A stretch of DNA of 64,000 bases from an uncultured Bacteroidia bacterium (GTDB taxonomy: Bacteria; Bacteroidota; Bacteroidia; Bacteroidales; UBA932): positions 124,001-188,000 of the forward strand of contig CADCHE010000006.1 in NCBI GenBank assembly GCA_902801205.1, written 5' to 3'. The translations under genes were made by a program, and so were the position numbers. Position 1 is the stretch's first letter. Every line of letters begins with the position of its first letter. This document shows positions 41,589 through 51,726 of this stretch, one piece after another. The notes under the pieces were generated by a model. That model was not told where the DNA came from, did not search any database, and worked only from the letters and a program-made list of their open reading frames with translations.

Positions 41589-43370
41589 ATGCTGAAAACA
41601 AGGTCCCTTCTTATCGCGGCCGTATGTCTGGCCGTGCTCCCGGGCTGCAGCCGCCAGGCCCGGATCGCCCGCGACGGCGCTTGCCGCTACCAGGTCGTCC
41701 TTTCCGCCGACGCCGCCCCCGCCGAGGTGACGGCCGCCTCCGAACTGGCCAAATACATCGGGCAGATCACCGGAGGCACGCCGGCCGTGGTGAAGGACAC
41801 GGAGGCCCCCGTCTCTTCCCGGGAAATCGTCGTCGGGCGCACTTCGCGCGACATTCCCCGCGTGGCCGCCTGCCGCGACACGCTGGGTGGCGAAGGCTTC
41901 GCCATCCTCTGGGACGGCCCCCGTGCCTTCGTGACCGGTTCGGGCGAGAACGACGGCCGGGGTACGCTCTATGGTGCCTATGAGTTCATCCGCGACATGG
42001 GCTGCGAGTTCTATGCGTCCGATACGGAGACCGTGCCTTCGGACCCGTCGCTCCGGATGCCCCGGCGCGACCGCGTGGAGAAACCGGTCTTTGAATACCG
42101 CGATGTCTACTGGTCCGCCGTCTGGGACAAGGAAATCAGCACGAAACTGCACCGCAACGGCAACCTGGCCGGACAGCTCCCGAAGGAGTTCGGCGGCGGT
42201 GTCTTCTACGCCGGGCCGCGGTTCGTCCATTCCTTCGTTTCCCTGGTGTCGCAGGAAGAGTACTTCGACACCCATCCCGAGTATTTCTCCGAGATCGACG
42301 GCAAACGGACCGGCCGCTATCTGTACAGCCAGCTGTGCATGACCAACGAGGATGTTTTCCAGATCGCCCTGAAGAAGGTGCGCGGGTGGCTGGAGGAAAA
42401 TCCGGACGCCCGGATCGTATCCGTCTCGCAGAACGACTCCTTCGTCATCGAGAGCTACTGCACCTGCCCTTCCTGCAAGGCCATCATCGACGAGGAAGGC
42501 GCGCCGATGGGCCCGATGCTCCGCTTCGTGAACCGGATCGCCGATTCGCTGAAAGTGGATCACCCGGAGGTCGCCGTCGACCTGCTGGCCTACCAGTACT
42601 CGGTCACGCCGCCTTCCAAGACGGTCCCGCGTGACAACGTGATCGTCCGCTACTGCACCGGCGGCTGCAACGGCCATTCGATCGCCGAATGTCCCAACAA
42701 CGCCGTCGCCAGGCAGAACATCGAGAACTGGCACCGGATCTGTAACCGTATCTACGTGTGGGACTATACCACCAATTTCGCCCAGTACCTGTGCCCCTTC
42801 CCGAACTTCTACACCTTGAAGGACAACATCAACTTCTTCAAGGACAACGGCGTCAAGGGCGTGTTCGAGCAGGGAATGTACCAGGGCGGCGTCAGCGGCG
42901 AGTTCGGTGAGCTGCGCGCCTACGTGCTCGCGAAACTGCTCTGGAACCCGTCCCTGGACACCGATGCGCTGATCGACGGCTTCATGGGCGCTTATTATGG
43001 CGCCGGTGCGCCGAAGGTGCGGGAATATTTCGACTGGATGCACCGGACGGTGGCCGAGGACGGCCGGCACTTCAACCTCATCATCAACTGCGCCGACCTC
43101 TACCGCGACCTGATTTCCGACGAGGACCTCGCGCGGATCGACACGGTCTGGCAGGACGCCGTCGCCGCCTGCGAGACGGACAGCAAGGAACAGAAGCACG
43201 TCCGTGCCGCCCAGATGAGCTGGCGGTTCTACAAGCGGATGGCCTCCCGCGGGGAATGGGCGGACGAGGCGGGACGCGCCGAGCAGGAACGTCTGTTCAA
43301 CAAGGACTGCAACGAATTGGGAATCACCCGCCTGAGCGAAGGCGCAGGCATCCCTTGGGTGGAATTCTAG
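41589..43370 (+). CDS. DUF4838 lipoprotein with an alpha-glucuronidase N-terminal-like domain
   Basis: A 593-residue lipoprotein (Cys20, LAVLPGC). Residues about 30-150 match the GH67 N-terminal-like fold (ASELAKYIGQITGG, REIVVGRTSRD, GGEGFAILWDG, GTLYGAYEFIRDMGCEFYA). Residues about 170-450 are DUF4838 (FEYRDVYWSAVWD, RIVSVSQNDSF, YCTCPSCKAIIDEEGAPMGPMLRFVNRIAD). It is probably a surface glycan hydrolase or binding protein, but no activity is proven for the family. Its stop overlaps that of the convergent esterase by 4 nt. Confidence 0.9.
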   Translation: MLKTRSLLIAAVCLAVLPGCSRQARIARDGACRYQVVLSADAAPAEVTAASELAKYIGQITGGTPAVVKDTEAPVSSREIVVGRTSRDIPRVAACRDTLGGEGFAILWDGPRAFVTGSGENDGRGTLYGAYEFIRDMGCEFYASDTETVPSDPSLRMPRRDRVEKPVFEYRDVYWSAVWDKEISTKLHRNGNLAGQLPKEFGGGVFYAGPRFVHSFVSLVSQEEYFDTHPEYFSEIDGKRTGRYLYSQLCMTNEDVFQIALKKVRGWLEENPDARIVSVSQNDSFVIESYCTCPSCKAIIDEEGAPMGPMLRFVNRIADSLKVDHPEVAVDLLAYQYSVTPPSKTVPRDNVIVRYCTGGCNGHSIAECPNNAVARQNIENWHRICNRIYVWDYTTNFAQYLCPFPNFYTLKDNINFFKDNGVKGVFEQGMYQGGVSGEFGELRAYVLAKLLWNPSLDTDALIDGFMGAYYGAGAPKVREYFDWMHRTVAEDGRHFNLIINCADLYRDLISDEDLARIDTVWQDAVAACETDSKEQKHVRAAQMSWRFYKRMASRGEWADEAGRAEQERLFNKDCNELGITRLSEGAGIPWVEF

Positions 43371-44365
43371 TTCCCGTACAACTGCTTCCGGTTCCGGGCC
43401 CCCTTCGGCAGGGGAATGTCGGGGTCGTCCACGAGCGCGTCGATACTGCGGGCGCGTCCGCGGACGACGACCGTTTCCAGGAAGCGGAGTTGCTCGGGCA
43501 GCGTCGGCATGAACGCAGCGGCGATCTCATGCGCATGCGCCTCATAGCGCAGGATGTTGCAAGGATGCCCCTCCCGCCGGAAGATGGCGGCCAGGGCGTC
43601 GGAACCGGCAAAAGCCCACTTGAAAACGTGTATCTTCTTGTAATTCACGATCTTGTCTGCTGTTCCGTGCAGCAGCAGCGTCGGAGCGGGGGGCGTTGCG
43701 TACGCCGGCATGCCCTGGCGGGACAGCACCGAACCGGCGAAAGACATCACGCCGGCGAAACGGAACCCTTCCGGCAGGGTTTCCAGCGCAGGCAGGGAGA
43801 CCCCTTCCGCGAATCCGTCCTTGACGGCGCGCTGCGTGCCCCGGTTCGCGAGGATCCAGTCGGCCTGCAGGACGGTCATCGCCCCGGCGGAGGAACCGCT
43901 GACCACGAGGTTCCCCGGGTCGATGCCGAGCGAATCGGCGTGCTCGACCAGCCAGGCGGAGGCGGAGAGCAGGTCGTCTGAGGAAATGAGTACGGCGTCG
44001 TAGAACTGCTTGAACGCATCGAGTCCGCCGGAAACTTCCTTCCCGGCCAGGGCGATGCGGTAGTCGATCGAGAAGACCCGGTATCCGTTGTCGTTCAACG
44101 CCTTGAACCAACGCTTGTAATATTCGTCGTTGCGGGTGCCCGTGACGAAACCACCGCCGAACACGAAGACGATGGCCGGCTTGGCGCGGCCGTCCAGTTG
44201 TGTTTCGCTGCCTTCGGCGGGCAGGTAGTCGTCCATCAGGAGGGCCTGCCCGTCCTTCACGGCATACCGGTAGGTCGCGTGCGGGGGCCAGGAGGTCGCG
44301 TCCGTTGCGAAGGCGCAGACGCCGGGAAGCAGCAACGCGATGAAAACCAGTAATTTCCGTATCAT
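43367..44365 (-). CDS. Exported alpha/beta hydrolase (esterase)
   Basis: A 332-residue carboxylesterase-like protein with a signal peptide (1-20). The oxyanion-hole region is IVFVFGGGFVTG, the nucleophile is in VVSGSSAGAM, the acid in LLHGTADKIV, and the His in EAHAHEIAAAF. It may de-acylate polysaccharides. Its ATG overlaps the TGA of clpC (ATGA), so it is translationally coupled to a cytoplasmic chaperone, an odd pairing that is probably only positional. Confidence 0.9.
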   Translation of the reverse strand: MIRKLLVFIALLLPGVCAFATDATSWPPHATYRYAVKDGQALLMDDYLPAEGSETQLDGRAKPAIVFVFGGGFVTGTRNDEYYKRWFKALNDNGYRVFSIDYRIALAGKEVSGGLDAFKQFYDAVLISSDDLLSASAWLVEHADSLGIDPGNLVVSGSSAGAMTVLQADWILANRGTQRAVKDGFAEGVSLPALETLPEGFRFAGVMSFAGSVLSRQGMPAYATPPAPTLLLHGTADKIVNYKKIHVFKWAFAGSDALAAIFRREGHPCNILRYEAHAHEIAAAFMPTLPEQLRFLETVVVRGRARSIDALVDDPDIPLPKGARNRKQLYGN

Positions 44366-46734
44366 TCTTCAGCGGGTTTCGTGGCGGGCTCTTTCAGGGA
44401 GACGACGATGCTCTCCTTGTCGGGGGAGAGACCGACCTTGAGCGTCCGGGGCTCGGCCGCCTCCTTCCCCTTCCGGCGCCCCGTCAGCAGGGTGTCGGAG
44501 AGGATGAACTCGGACACCGGGTCCTCGACATAGCGCATCACCGCGCGTTTGAGCGGCCGCGCCCCGAAGGCGGGGTCGTATCCGGCGTCGGCGATGAAGC
44601 GCTTCGCGGACGGCGTGATATTCAGCTTGTAGCCGGCCTCTTCCGCACGGGACCGCAGCTCGCGCAGCTCGATGTCGATGATCTGTTCGATGTCCTCCTT
44701 GGTGAGGGTGCGGAAGAAAACCTGCTCGTCCACGCGGTTGATGAACTCCGGCGGGAAGGACTTCTTGATGGCTTTCTCCAGGACACCCTGGCGGTTCTGG
44801 ACCACATTCTTGCCTGCGGTGGCGAAGCCGACGCCGGAGCCGTATTCCTCCAGTTCGCGGCTGCCCACGTTGGAGGTCATGATGACGATGGTGTTCTTGA
44901 AGTTGACCCGGCGGCCGTTGCTGTCGGTCAGGTGGCCGTCGTCCAGCACCTGCAGGAGGATGTTGAAGATGTCCGGATGGGCCTTCTCGATCTCGTCGAG
45001 CAGCACGACGCAGTACGGCTTGCGCCGCACCCGCTCGCTCAGCTGCCCGCCTTCCTCGTAGCCCACGTATCCGGGCGGCGCACCGATCAGGCGCGAGACG
45101 GTGAACTTCTCCATGTACTCGCTCATGTCGATGCGGACCATGTTTTCCTCCGAGTCGAACAGGTACTCGGCCAGGCACTTGGCCAGCTGGGTCTTTCCGA
45201 CGCCGGTGGGCCCGAAGAACAGGAACGTCCCGATGGGCCGGTCCGGGTCCTTCAGCCCGGCGCGGTTGCGCTGGATGGCGCGGACCACCTTGTCGATGGC
45301 CTCGTCCTGCCCGATGATCCGGCTTTTCAGCCGGCTCTTCATCTTGAGGATGCGGCCCCGCTCCGACTCGGCGACCTTGTTGACCGGGATGCCCGTCATC
45401 TTGGAGACGACGGTGGCGATGTCCTCGGCATCCACGGCGTTGCCCGTCTTCTTGTCCTTGGTGAGGCTCAGCCGCACCATCGACCCGGCCTCGTCCATCG
45501 CGTCGATGGCCTTGTCGGGCAGGAACTTGTCGGTGACATAGCGGTCGGTCAGCCGGACACAGGCCTCGATGGCCTCGTCGGTATAGGTGACGGAGTGGAA
45601 CTGCTCGTAGTTGCCCTTGATCCGCTCCAGGATGGAGATGGAGTGCGGGATGTCCGTCGGCTCCACCACGATCTTCTGGAAGCGGCGGTCCAGCGCGCCG
45701 TCCTTTTCGACGATCTTGGCGAATTCGTCCATCGTCGTGGCGCCGATGCACTGCAGCTCGCCGCGCGCCAGGGCGGGTTTGAGCATGTTGGCGGCATCCA
45801 GGCTGCCCTGTGCGCCGCCCGCCCCCACGATCGTATGGAACTCGTCGATGAAAAGGATGAGGTCCGGATTGGTGGAGGCTTCCTTGATGATGGCTTTCAG
45901 GCGCTTCTCGAAGTCGCCGCGGTATTTGGTGCCCGCGACGACGGAGGCGATGTCCAGGGAGATGAGCCGTTTCTTGGCCAGGGCGGGAGAGATGCTGCCC
46001 CCGGCGATGCGCAGGGCGATGCCCTCGACGATCGCGGATTTGCCCACGCCGGGCTCGCCGATGAGCATCGGGTTGTTCTTCTTGCGCCGTCCCAGGATCT
46101 CGATGACGCGGGCGATCTCCGTCTCCCGGCCGACCACGGGGTCGAGTTTCCCTTCGGCGGCGGCCTTCGTCAGGTCGATGCCGAAATCCTCGATCTTGAT
46201 CTTGCCGGAAGGCTGTCCTTCCTGCGACTCGGCGTCCGGACCGTCCTGTGCGTCGCCCTCGTCGTCCTTGCGGGCCTGGTCGCGGGTGGAGGAGAGCATC
46301 CCCTCGTCCCGCATGTGCGAGAGGAGGCGTCCGTAGTCGATGCCCTTCTGGCGCAGGTAGGCCTGCCCGTAGTTCTCGGACGTACGGCACAGGGCCAGGA
46401 GCAGGTGCAGGGACGTGGCCTGCTGGGAGACCATCTTCGAGGCCTCCATGACCGTGATGCTCAGGACGTTCTGCGCATACCGCGTGAAGGAGATCTTGTC
46501 TGCTTCGGCGAAGGGGACCGGGTCGTTCACGAAGATGTGGCTGTCGATGAATTCCTTGAAGTCGGCGGTGTCCACGCCCAGGGCGACCAGCACGCGGCAG
46601 GCGTCGTTCTCGCCGTGCCGGACCATGCCCAGGAAGAGATGGTCGGGGGCGATTCCGTAACTGCCGGTGCGCATCGCCTCTTCGCGGGCGTACCGGATGA
46701 TGCTGTTGAGTTCGTCAGATATCTTTATTTCCAT
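44362..46734 (-). CDS. clpC: Clp protease ATP-binding subunit (ClpC/ClpA type)
   Basis: A 790-residue AAA+ unfoldase that feeds proteins to ClpP. An N-terminal Clp repeat domain (1-150) is followed by two ATPase modules. The first has GEPGVGKSA near residue 227 and LILFIDEFHT. The second has GPTGVGKTQ, VVLLDEIEKAHPD and the arginine-rich C-terminal small domain GARPLKRAV. A GVGF tripeptide region (EEYGSGVGFA) fits the ClpP-docking loop. The long middle domain of ClpB is absent, so it is not ClpB. A promoter -7 element lies 6 nt upstream of the ATG. Confidence 0.95.
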   Translation of the reverse strand: MEIKISDELNSIIRYAREEAMRTGSYGIAPDHLFLGMVRHGENDACRVLVALGVDTADFKEFIDSHIFVNDPVPFAEADKISFTRYAQNVLSITVMEASKMVSQQATSLHLLLALCRTSENYGQAYLRQKGIDYGRLLSHMRDEGMLSSTRDQARKDDEGDAQDGPDAESQEGQPSGKIKIEDFGIDLTKAAAEGKLDPVVGRETEIARVIEILGRRKKNNPMLIGEPGVGKSAIVEGIALRIAGGSISPALAKKRLISLDIASVVAGTKYRGDFEKRLKAIIKEASTNPDLILFIDEFHTIVGAGGAQGSLDAANMLKPALARGELQCIGATTMDEFAKIVEKDGALDRRFQKIVVEPTDIPHSISILERIKGNYEQFHSVTYTDEAIEACVRLTDRYVTDKFLPDKAIDAMDEAGSMVRLSLTKDKKTGNAVDAEDIATVVSKMTGIPVNKVAESERGRILKMKSRLKSRIIGQDEAIDKVVRAIQRNRAGLKDPDRPIGTFLFFGPTGVGKTQLAKCLAEYLFDSEENMVRIDMSEYMEKFTVSRLIGAPPGYVGYEEGGQLSERVRRKPYCVVLLDEIEKAHPDIFNILLQVLDDGHLTDSNGRRVNFKNTIVIMTSNVGSRELEEYGSGVGFATAGKNVVQNRQGVLEKAIKKSFPPEFINRVDEQVFFRTLTKEDIEQIIDIELRELRSRAEEAGYKLNITPSAKRFIADAGYDPAFGARPLKRAVMRYVEDPVSEFILSDTLLTGRRKGKEAAEPRTLKVGLSPDKESIVVSLKEPATKPAEE

Positions 46735-46740
46735 ACTCTA

Positions 46741-46772
46741 CAAAAATAGGATTTAATCCTTCATTTTGCAAG
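46741..46772 (-). promoter_or_regulatory. Promoter of clpC
   Basis: Minus-strand CTTG (46769-46772), 20 nt of spacing, then TATTTTTG (46741-46748). The -7 element ends only 6 nt before the clpC ATG, which implies a leaderless mRNA. Confidence 0.6.
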
Positions 46773-46793
46773 GGTGCCGCCTTTGTTTTCGGT

Positions 46794-46824
46794 TTTGAAC
46801 TCTCGATATTTTTTGTTATCTTTG
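46794..46824 (+). promoter_or_regulatory. Promoter of gyrA
   Basis: TTTG (46794-46797), 19 nt of spacing, then TATCTTTG (46817-46824): a full consensus match. The leader to the gyrA ATG is about 17 nt. Confidence 0.8.
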
Positions 46825-46846
46825 CGTGTTTATAATAATATGTTTT

Positions 46847-49381
46847 ATGGATTTTGATGAAAAGAACATAGAAGAAAAGCCGCAGGGAATCATCGAGCCC
46901 GTCGAGATCGACCACGAAATGCGTTCCGCATACATCGATTACTCGATGTCGGTCATCGTTTCCCGTGCGCTTCCCGACGTGCGGGACGGCCTCAAGCCCG
47001 TCCAGCGCCGCGTCCTTTTCGGAATGGACGGCCTGGGTCTTTCCTATTCCGGCCAGACCAAGAAGTCCGCGCGTATCGTCGGCGAGGTGCTGGGTAAATT
47101 CCATCCCCATGGCGATTCTTCCGTCTATGACGCGATGGCCCGCCTGGCCCAGAGCTGGAACCAGCGGTACCCGACCGTCTTCGGCCAGGGCAACTTCGGC
47201 TCGATGGACGGTGACCCCGTTGCGGCCATGCGTTACACCGAAGCCAAACTCGAAAAAATCACCGAGGACATCCTGGGCGACCTGGACAAGGATACCGTGG
47301 ACTTCGTCCTCAACTTCGACGATACCATCCCCGAGCCGACCGTCCTCCCGACCAAGGCGCCGCTGCTGCTGATGAACGGTTCTTCCGGCATCGCGGTCGG
47401 TATGGCGACGAACATGGCGCCCCACAACCTGGGCGAGTGCTGCGACGCGATCTGCGCTTACATTGACAATCCCGACATCGATACGGACGGCCTGATGGAG
47501 CATCTGCACGGCCCGGATTTCCCGACCGGCGGCATCATCATGGGCGTGAGCGGCATCCGCGAGGCCTATGAGACGGGCCGCGGCAAGGTCGTCGTCCGCG
47601 CCAAGACGGAGATCGAGGTCGAGGACAACGGCCGCGAGACCATCGTGGTGACCGAGATCCCCTACATGGTCAACAAGAAGGAGATGATCGAGAAGATCGG
47701 CCAGATGGTCGAGGACAAGCGGATCGAGGGCATCACCTATGTCAACGACGAGACCTCCCGCGAGGGCGTCCGCGTGATCATCCGCGTCAAGCAGGGCAGC
47801 AACTCGGGCGTCGTCCTGAACACGCTCTTCAAGTATACGCAGCTGCAGTCCAGTTTCGCGATCAATAACGTGGCACTGGTGAACGGCCGGCCGCGCACGC
47901 TTTCGCTCAAGGAGATGATCGCGAACTTCGTCGACTTCCGCCACGAGGTGGTCGTGCGCCGCACCAAGTTCGAACTGGAGAAGGCACAGAAGCGCGCCCA
48001 CATCCTCGAAGGCCTGCTGAAGGCGATCGATGTGATCGACGAGATCATCCACATCATCCGTCACAGCGCCAACGTCGAGGAAGCCAAGAGCCAGCTGGTC
48101 GCCCGCTTCGCCTTCACCGAGGCCCAGGCGACGGCGATCGTCGAGATGCGTCTCCGCCAGCTCACCGGACTGGAAGCGGACAAGCTCCAGGCCGAGTATG
48201 ACGAACTCGAAAAGTTCATCGCCCGTTGCAACGAGATCCTCGGCAGCGAGGCCGAGCAGATGAAGGTCGTGAAGGCCGAGACGATGGCGCTCAAGGAGAA
48301 ATACGCCGATCCGCGCCGGACCGAGATCCGCCCTTCCGAGGAGGAATTCAACCCGGAGGACTTCTATGCCGACGAGGATGTGGTGATCACCATCTCGCAC
48401 CTGGGGTACATCAAGCGCACGCCGCTGACCGAGTACCGTACCCAGGGCCGCGGCGGCGTGGGCATGAAGGGCAGCACGACCCGCGACGAGGACTTCATCG
48501 ACCATATCTACGTGGCGAACATGCACAGTACGATGCTGCTCTTCACCGAAAGCGGCCGCTGCTTCTGGCTGAAGGTGTACCAGATTCCGGAAGGCTCGCG
48601 CGCCTCGAAGGGCCGTGCGATCCAGAACGTGCTGAGCATGCCCGACGACAAGATCAAGGCCTACATCAATGTCCGTTCCCTCAAGGACGAGGACTACGTG
48701 AACAGCCACTTCATCACGCTGGTGACCCGTTCCGGTATCATCAAGAAGACTTCCCTGGAAGCGTATTCCCGTCCCCGCGCGGCCGGCATCAACGCCGTCA
48801 ACCTCCGGGAGGGCGACGAACTGATCGAGGCGATGCTTACCAACGGCAACGAACAGATCCTGATCGCGGCGCGTGACGGACGCTGCTGCCGCTTCGAGGA
48901 AACCGACGTCCGGCCGATGGGCCGCAACTCCACCGGTGTCCGTGGCATCAATATTGATGAGAACGATTGTGTAATCGGCGCCATCCACTACGATCCCACT
49001 TCGGAAGATGCTGCCAGCCAGACGGTTCTGGTCGTCAGCGAGCACGGTTTCGGCAAGCGGACCGATTTCGAGGAATATCGGATCACCCGCCGCGGCGGAA
49101 AGGGTGTACGCACGATCAACATCACGGAGAAGACAGGCAAGCTGATCTCCATCAAGAATGTGACCGAGGCGAATGATCTGATGATCATCGAGAAATCGGG
49201 GCTGACGATCCGGATGGCGGTATCCGACATCCGTGTAGCGGGCAGGGCGACGCAGGGCGTCAAACTGATCAACATCAAGGAAGGCGATTCGATCGCCGCC
49301 GTTTCCGTCGTGGACGGCGCGGAAGAGGAGGCTTCCGGCGAGACTGAAAGCAACAACACTGACAATAATCAACAAATCTAA
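46847..49381 (+). CDS. gyrA: DNA gyrase subunit A
   Basis: An 844-residue type II topoisomerase subunit that cuts and rejoins DNA during negative supercoiling. The catalytic Tyr130 is in [10 protein letters not shown]. The quinolone-resistance region is [18 protein letters not shown], with Ser91 and Asp95 at the positions of E. coli S83 and D87, both in the usual susceptible state. The C-terminal beta-pinwheel begins with a gyrA box, QGRGGVG, which separates it from ParC. ATG 46847 is chosen over an upstream codon at 46826. A TPR protein follows after 11 nt. Confidence 0.97.
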   Translation: MDFDEKNIEEKPQGIIEPVEIDHEMRSAYIDYSMSVIVSRALPDVRDGLKPVQRRVLFGMDGLGLSYSGQTKKSARIVGEVLGKFHPHGDSSVYDAMARLAQSWNQRYPTVFGQGNFGSMDGDPVAAMRYTEAKLEKITEDILGDLDKDTVDFVLNFDDTIPEPTVLPTKAPLLLMNGSSGIAVGMATNMAPHNLGECCDAICAYIDNPDIDTDGLMEHLHGPDFPTGGIIMGVSGIREAYETGRGKVVVRAKTEIEVEDNGRETIVVTEIPYMVNKKEMIEKIGQMVEDKRIEGITYVNDETSREGVRVIIRVKQGSNSGVVLNTLFKYTQLQSSFAINNVALVNGRPRTLSLKEMIANFVDFRHEVVVRRTKFELEKAQKRAHILEGLLKAIDVIDEIIHIIRHSANVEEAKSQLVARFAFTEAQATAIVEMRLRQLTGLEADKLQAEYDELEKFIARCNEILGSEAEQMKVVKAETMALKEKYADPRRTEIRPSEEEFNPEDFYADEDVVITISHLGYIKRTPLTEYRTQGRGGVGMKGSTTRDEDFIDHIYVANMHSTMLLFTESGRCFWLKVYQIPEGSRASKGRAIQNVLSMPDDKIKAYINVRSLKDEDYVNSHFITLVTRSGIIKKTSLEAYSRPRAAGINAVNLREGDELIEAMLTNGNEQILIAARDGRCCRFEETDVRPMGRNSTGVRGINIDENDCVIGAIHYDPTSEDAASQTVLVVSEHGFGKRTDFEEYRITRRGGKGVRTINITEKTGKLISIKNVTEANDLMIIEKSGLTIRMAVSDIRVAGRATQGVKLINIKEGDSIAAVSVVDGAEEEASGETESNNTDNNQQI

Positions 49382-49392
49382 TTTCCATTGAG

Positions 49393-50709
49393 ATGAAAAA
49401 AGGAATGATCGTTCTTGTTCTTCTGGCCTGCGTCCAGCTGACGTATGCCCAGGGGAACGCCGCTTCGGCGCTCAAGGCCGTCGAAGCCGCACAGGCAGCT
49501 GCGAACAACGCCAAGAAGGCGACGAAATCCGCTACCTGGATCAAACTCGCGCAGGCCCTTGTCAACGCGTATGACCTTCCGACGAGCAATGTCCTTGTGG
49601 GTGCTTCCCAGATGGAGAACATGCTGACGCTCGGGAACGCCAAGGCGCTGGCGGAGGAGCAGGTCGTCGTGAACGGCGTGCCTTACCTGAAACAGACGTA
49701 TGAGGACAAGAACCTGTACTTCGGTGCCAACGGCATGCTGGACATGGTCGAGGTGACGAAGCCGGTTGTTGAAAATGCCCTTCCCAAGGCGCTCGAGGCT
49801 TACCAGAAGGCGCTGGCCGTGGACAACGGTTCCAAGTCGAAGGACATCGCGCAGGGCATCATCGCCATCAGCGAGAAGTTCTCCCAGGAAGCGTACACCG
49901 CTTTCGGTTTCGGCAACCTCAAGGAAGCGAAGGCCTTCTTCGAGCAGGCGGTGGCCGCCAAGGCCATGAAGCCGGTCGAGCAGATCGACACCTTCGCCCT
50001 TTACAACACGGCGCTGGTTTCCCATATGATGGGTGACTATGCCGCCGCGCAGCCTACGTTCGAGCAGTGCCTCAAGATCGGCTACACCGCCGAGAACGGC
50101 GAGGTCTATTCGAAGCTCGCTGACTGCATCTCCCATACCGATACCACCAAGGCCGGTGCCGAAAAGGCCCGTCAGTACCTGGAGGAAGGCTTCAAGCAGT
50201 TCCCGGACAGCCAGGGCATCCTGATCGGTCTGATCAACTACTACCTCTCCAGCGGTGAGAACACCGACAAGCTGTTCTCCCTCCTGGACGATGCCAAGCG
50301 GAACGAGCCCAACAATCCTTCGCTGTACTATGTCGAGGGCAACATCCACGCCCAGCTCGGTGAAGAGGACAAGGCGGTGGAATCTTACCGGAAGTGCACC
50401 GAGGTCGACCCGAACTACGAGTACGGCTACATCGGTGAGGGCCAGCTCTACTACAACAAGGCGCTGGATCTGCAGGACAAGGCGGCCAACGAACTGGACG
50501 ACAACAAGTACCTTGAGATCGTCGCCGAATTCGAGCAGGTGCTGAAGAAGTGCATCGAGCCCTTCGAGAAAGCGTTCGAACTCACTTCCGACGAATCTGT
50601 CAAGAGCAGCATCGCCGAGTACCTGAAGAACACGTATTTCCGTTTCCGCGACCAGGACGAGAAGTACATGGCCGGTTTCGAGAAGTATAACAACCTGGTC
50701 AACCAGTAG
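49393..50709 (+). CDS. Exported tetratricopeptide-repeat protein
   Basis: A 438-residue protein with a signal peptide (1-19, LTYAQ) and several TPR-like helix pairs, clearest at SLYYVEGNIHAQLGEEDKAVESYRKCTEVDPNYEYGYIGEGQLYYNKA (about 305-355). It would act as a periplasmic scaffold. It lies 11 nt after gyrA, an arrangement common in Bacteroidales, and ends the transcript at a strong terminator. Confidence 0.88.
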   Translation: MKKGMIVLVLLACVQLTYAQGNAASALKAVEAAQAAANNAKKATKSATWIKLAQALVNAYDLPTSNVLVGASQMENMLTLGNAKALAEEQVVVNGVPYLKQTYEDKNLYFGANGMLDMVEVTKPVVENALPKALEAYQKALAVDNGSKSKDIAQGIIAISEKFSQEAYTAFGFGNLKEAKAFFEQAVAAKAMKPVEQIDTFALYNTALVSHMMGDYAAAQPTFEQCLKIGYTAENGEVYSKLADCISHTDTTKAGAEKARQYLEEGFKQFPDSQGILIGLINYYLSSGENTDKLFSLLDDAKRNEPNNPSLYYVEGNIHAQLGEEDKAVESYRKCTEVDPNYEYGYIGEGQLYYNKALDLQDKAANELDDNKYLEIVAEFEQVLKKCIEPFEKAFELTSDESVKSSIAEYLKNTYFRFRDQDEKYMAGFEKYNNLVNQ

Positions 50710-50727
50710 ACCGGTTTCAGCAGCAGG

Positions 50728-50764
50728 AAAGGGGGGCGGCTCTGTCGGGCCGCCCCCTTTTTCC
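50728..50764 (+). terminator. Rho-independent terminator after gyrA-TPR
   Basis: A GC-rich stem (GGGGGCGGC with GCCGCCCCC) around a short loop is followed by a T run. A matching A run on the left extends the pairing. Confidence 0.92.
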
Positions 50765-50781
50765 GTCCTTTCAGGTTCGCG

Positions 50782-51726
50782 CTAGGCTTCTTCCGCGCTG
50801 TCGAACGCCTTTACGATCTTGGTGACGAGCGGATGGCGGACGATGTCCTCTTTCGTGAAGAAGATGGCCGTGACGCCCTTGATCCCTTCCAGCAGCCGGA
50901 TGCCGCGCAGCAGGCCGGAATCTTCCTTGCGGGGCAGGTCGACTTGCGAGGCGTCGCCCGTGACGATGAACTTGGCCTGCGACCCCATACGCGTCAGGAA
51001 CATCTTCAGCTGCCCCATGTTCGTATTCTGGGCTTCGTCCAGGATCACGCAGGCCTTGTCGAGGGTGCGGCCGCGCATATAGGCAAGCGGTGCGATCTGG
51101 ATGGTGCCATCCGCCATGAATTCCTGCAGTTTCCGGGGGGGGATCATATCGCCGAGGGCGTCGTAAAGGGGCTGGAGATACGGATCCAGCTTGTCTTTCA
51201 GGTCGCCCGGCAGGAAGCCCAGGCGCTCGCCGGCTTCGACGGCGGGGCGGGTCAGGATAATCCGCCGGATCTCCCGGTTTTTCAGGGCCCGGACAGCCAG
51301 TGCGATCGCGATGTAGGTCTTGCCCGTCCCGGCCGGTCCTACGGCGAAGACGAGGTCATCTTCGAAATAGGCCTTCACCATCGCCTGCTGGTTCTTGTTC
51401 CGGGCGCGGATCGGCTTGCCGTCCGTGCTGTGAACGATGATGCCTTCCCCGTTGGCGGGGAAGGGTTCCGCGGAGGATTCGGCGTCGAAGAGGCTCTCGA
51501 TGTCGAAACGGGTGAGGCTCGGTTTGACATGCCGCAGCCGGATGAGTTCGCTGAATTTCTGCTGGAAGGCGGCGAGGTCGTCACGCGAGCCGTCCAGCAG
51601 GATCTCGTCACCGCGGGCGACGACTTTCAAGCCGGGGAAATAGGTGCAGAATTCTTCGAGGATCTTGTTGCCCGGCCCGTAAATCTCGATGGGGTCGTGG
51701 CCTTCCAGTTTCAGGACTTTCTTCAT
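50782..51726 (-). CDS. PhoH family ATPase
   Basis: A 314-residue PhoH-like protein with an N-terminal KH-like region and a P-loop ATPase domain. Walker A GPAGTGKTYIA is near residue 130, Walker B-like CVILDEAQNT follows, and then VTGDASQVDLP. PhoH proteins are linked to RNA metabolism and ribosome maturation or quality control. Its ATG shares one base with the TGA of the DUF389 gene (TGATG), so the two are co-translated. Confidence 0.94.
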   Translation of the reverse strand: MKKVLKLEGHDPIEIYGPGNKILEEFCTYFPGLKVVARGDEILLDGSRDDLAAFQQKFSELIRLRHVKPSLTRFDIESLFDAESSAEPFPANGEGIIVHSTDGKPIRARNKNQQAMVKAYFEDDLVFAVGPAGTGKTYIAIALAVRALKNREIRRIILTRPAVEAGERLGFLPGDLKDKLDPYLQPLYDALGDMIPPRKLQEFMADGTIQIAPLAYMRGRTLDKACVILDEAQNTNMGQLKMFLTRMGSQAKFIVTGDASQVDLPRKEDSGLLRGIRLLEGIKGVTAIFFTKEDIVRHPLVTKIVKAFDSAEEA

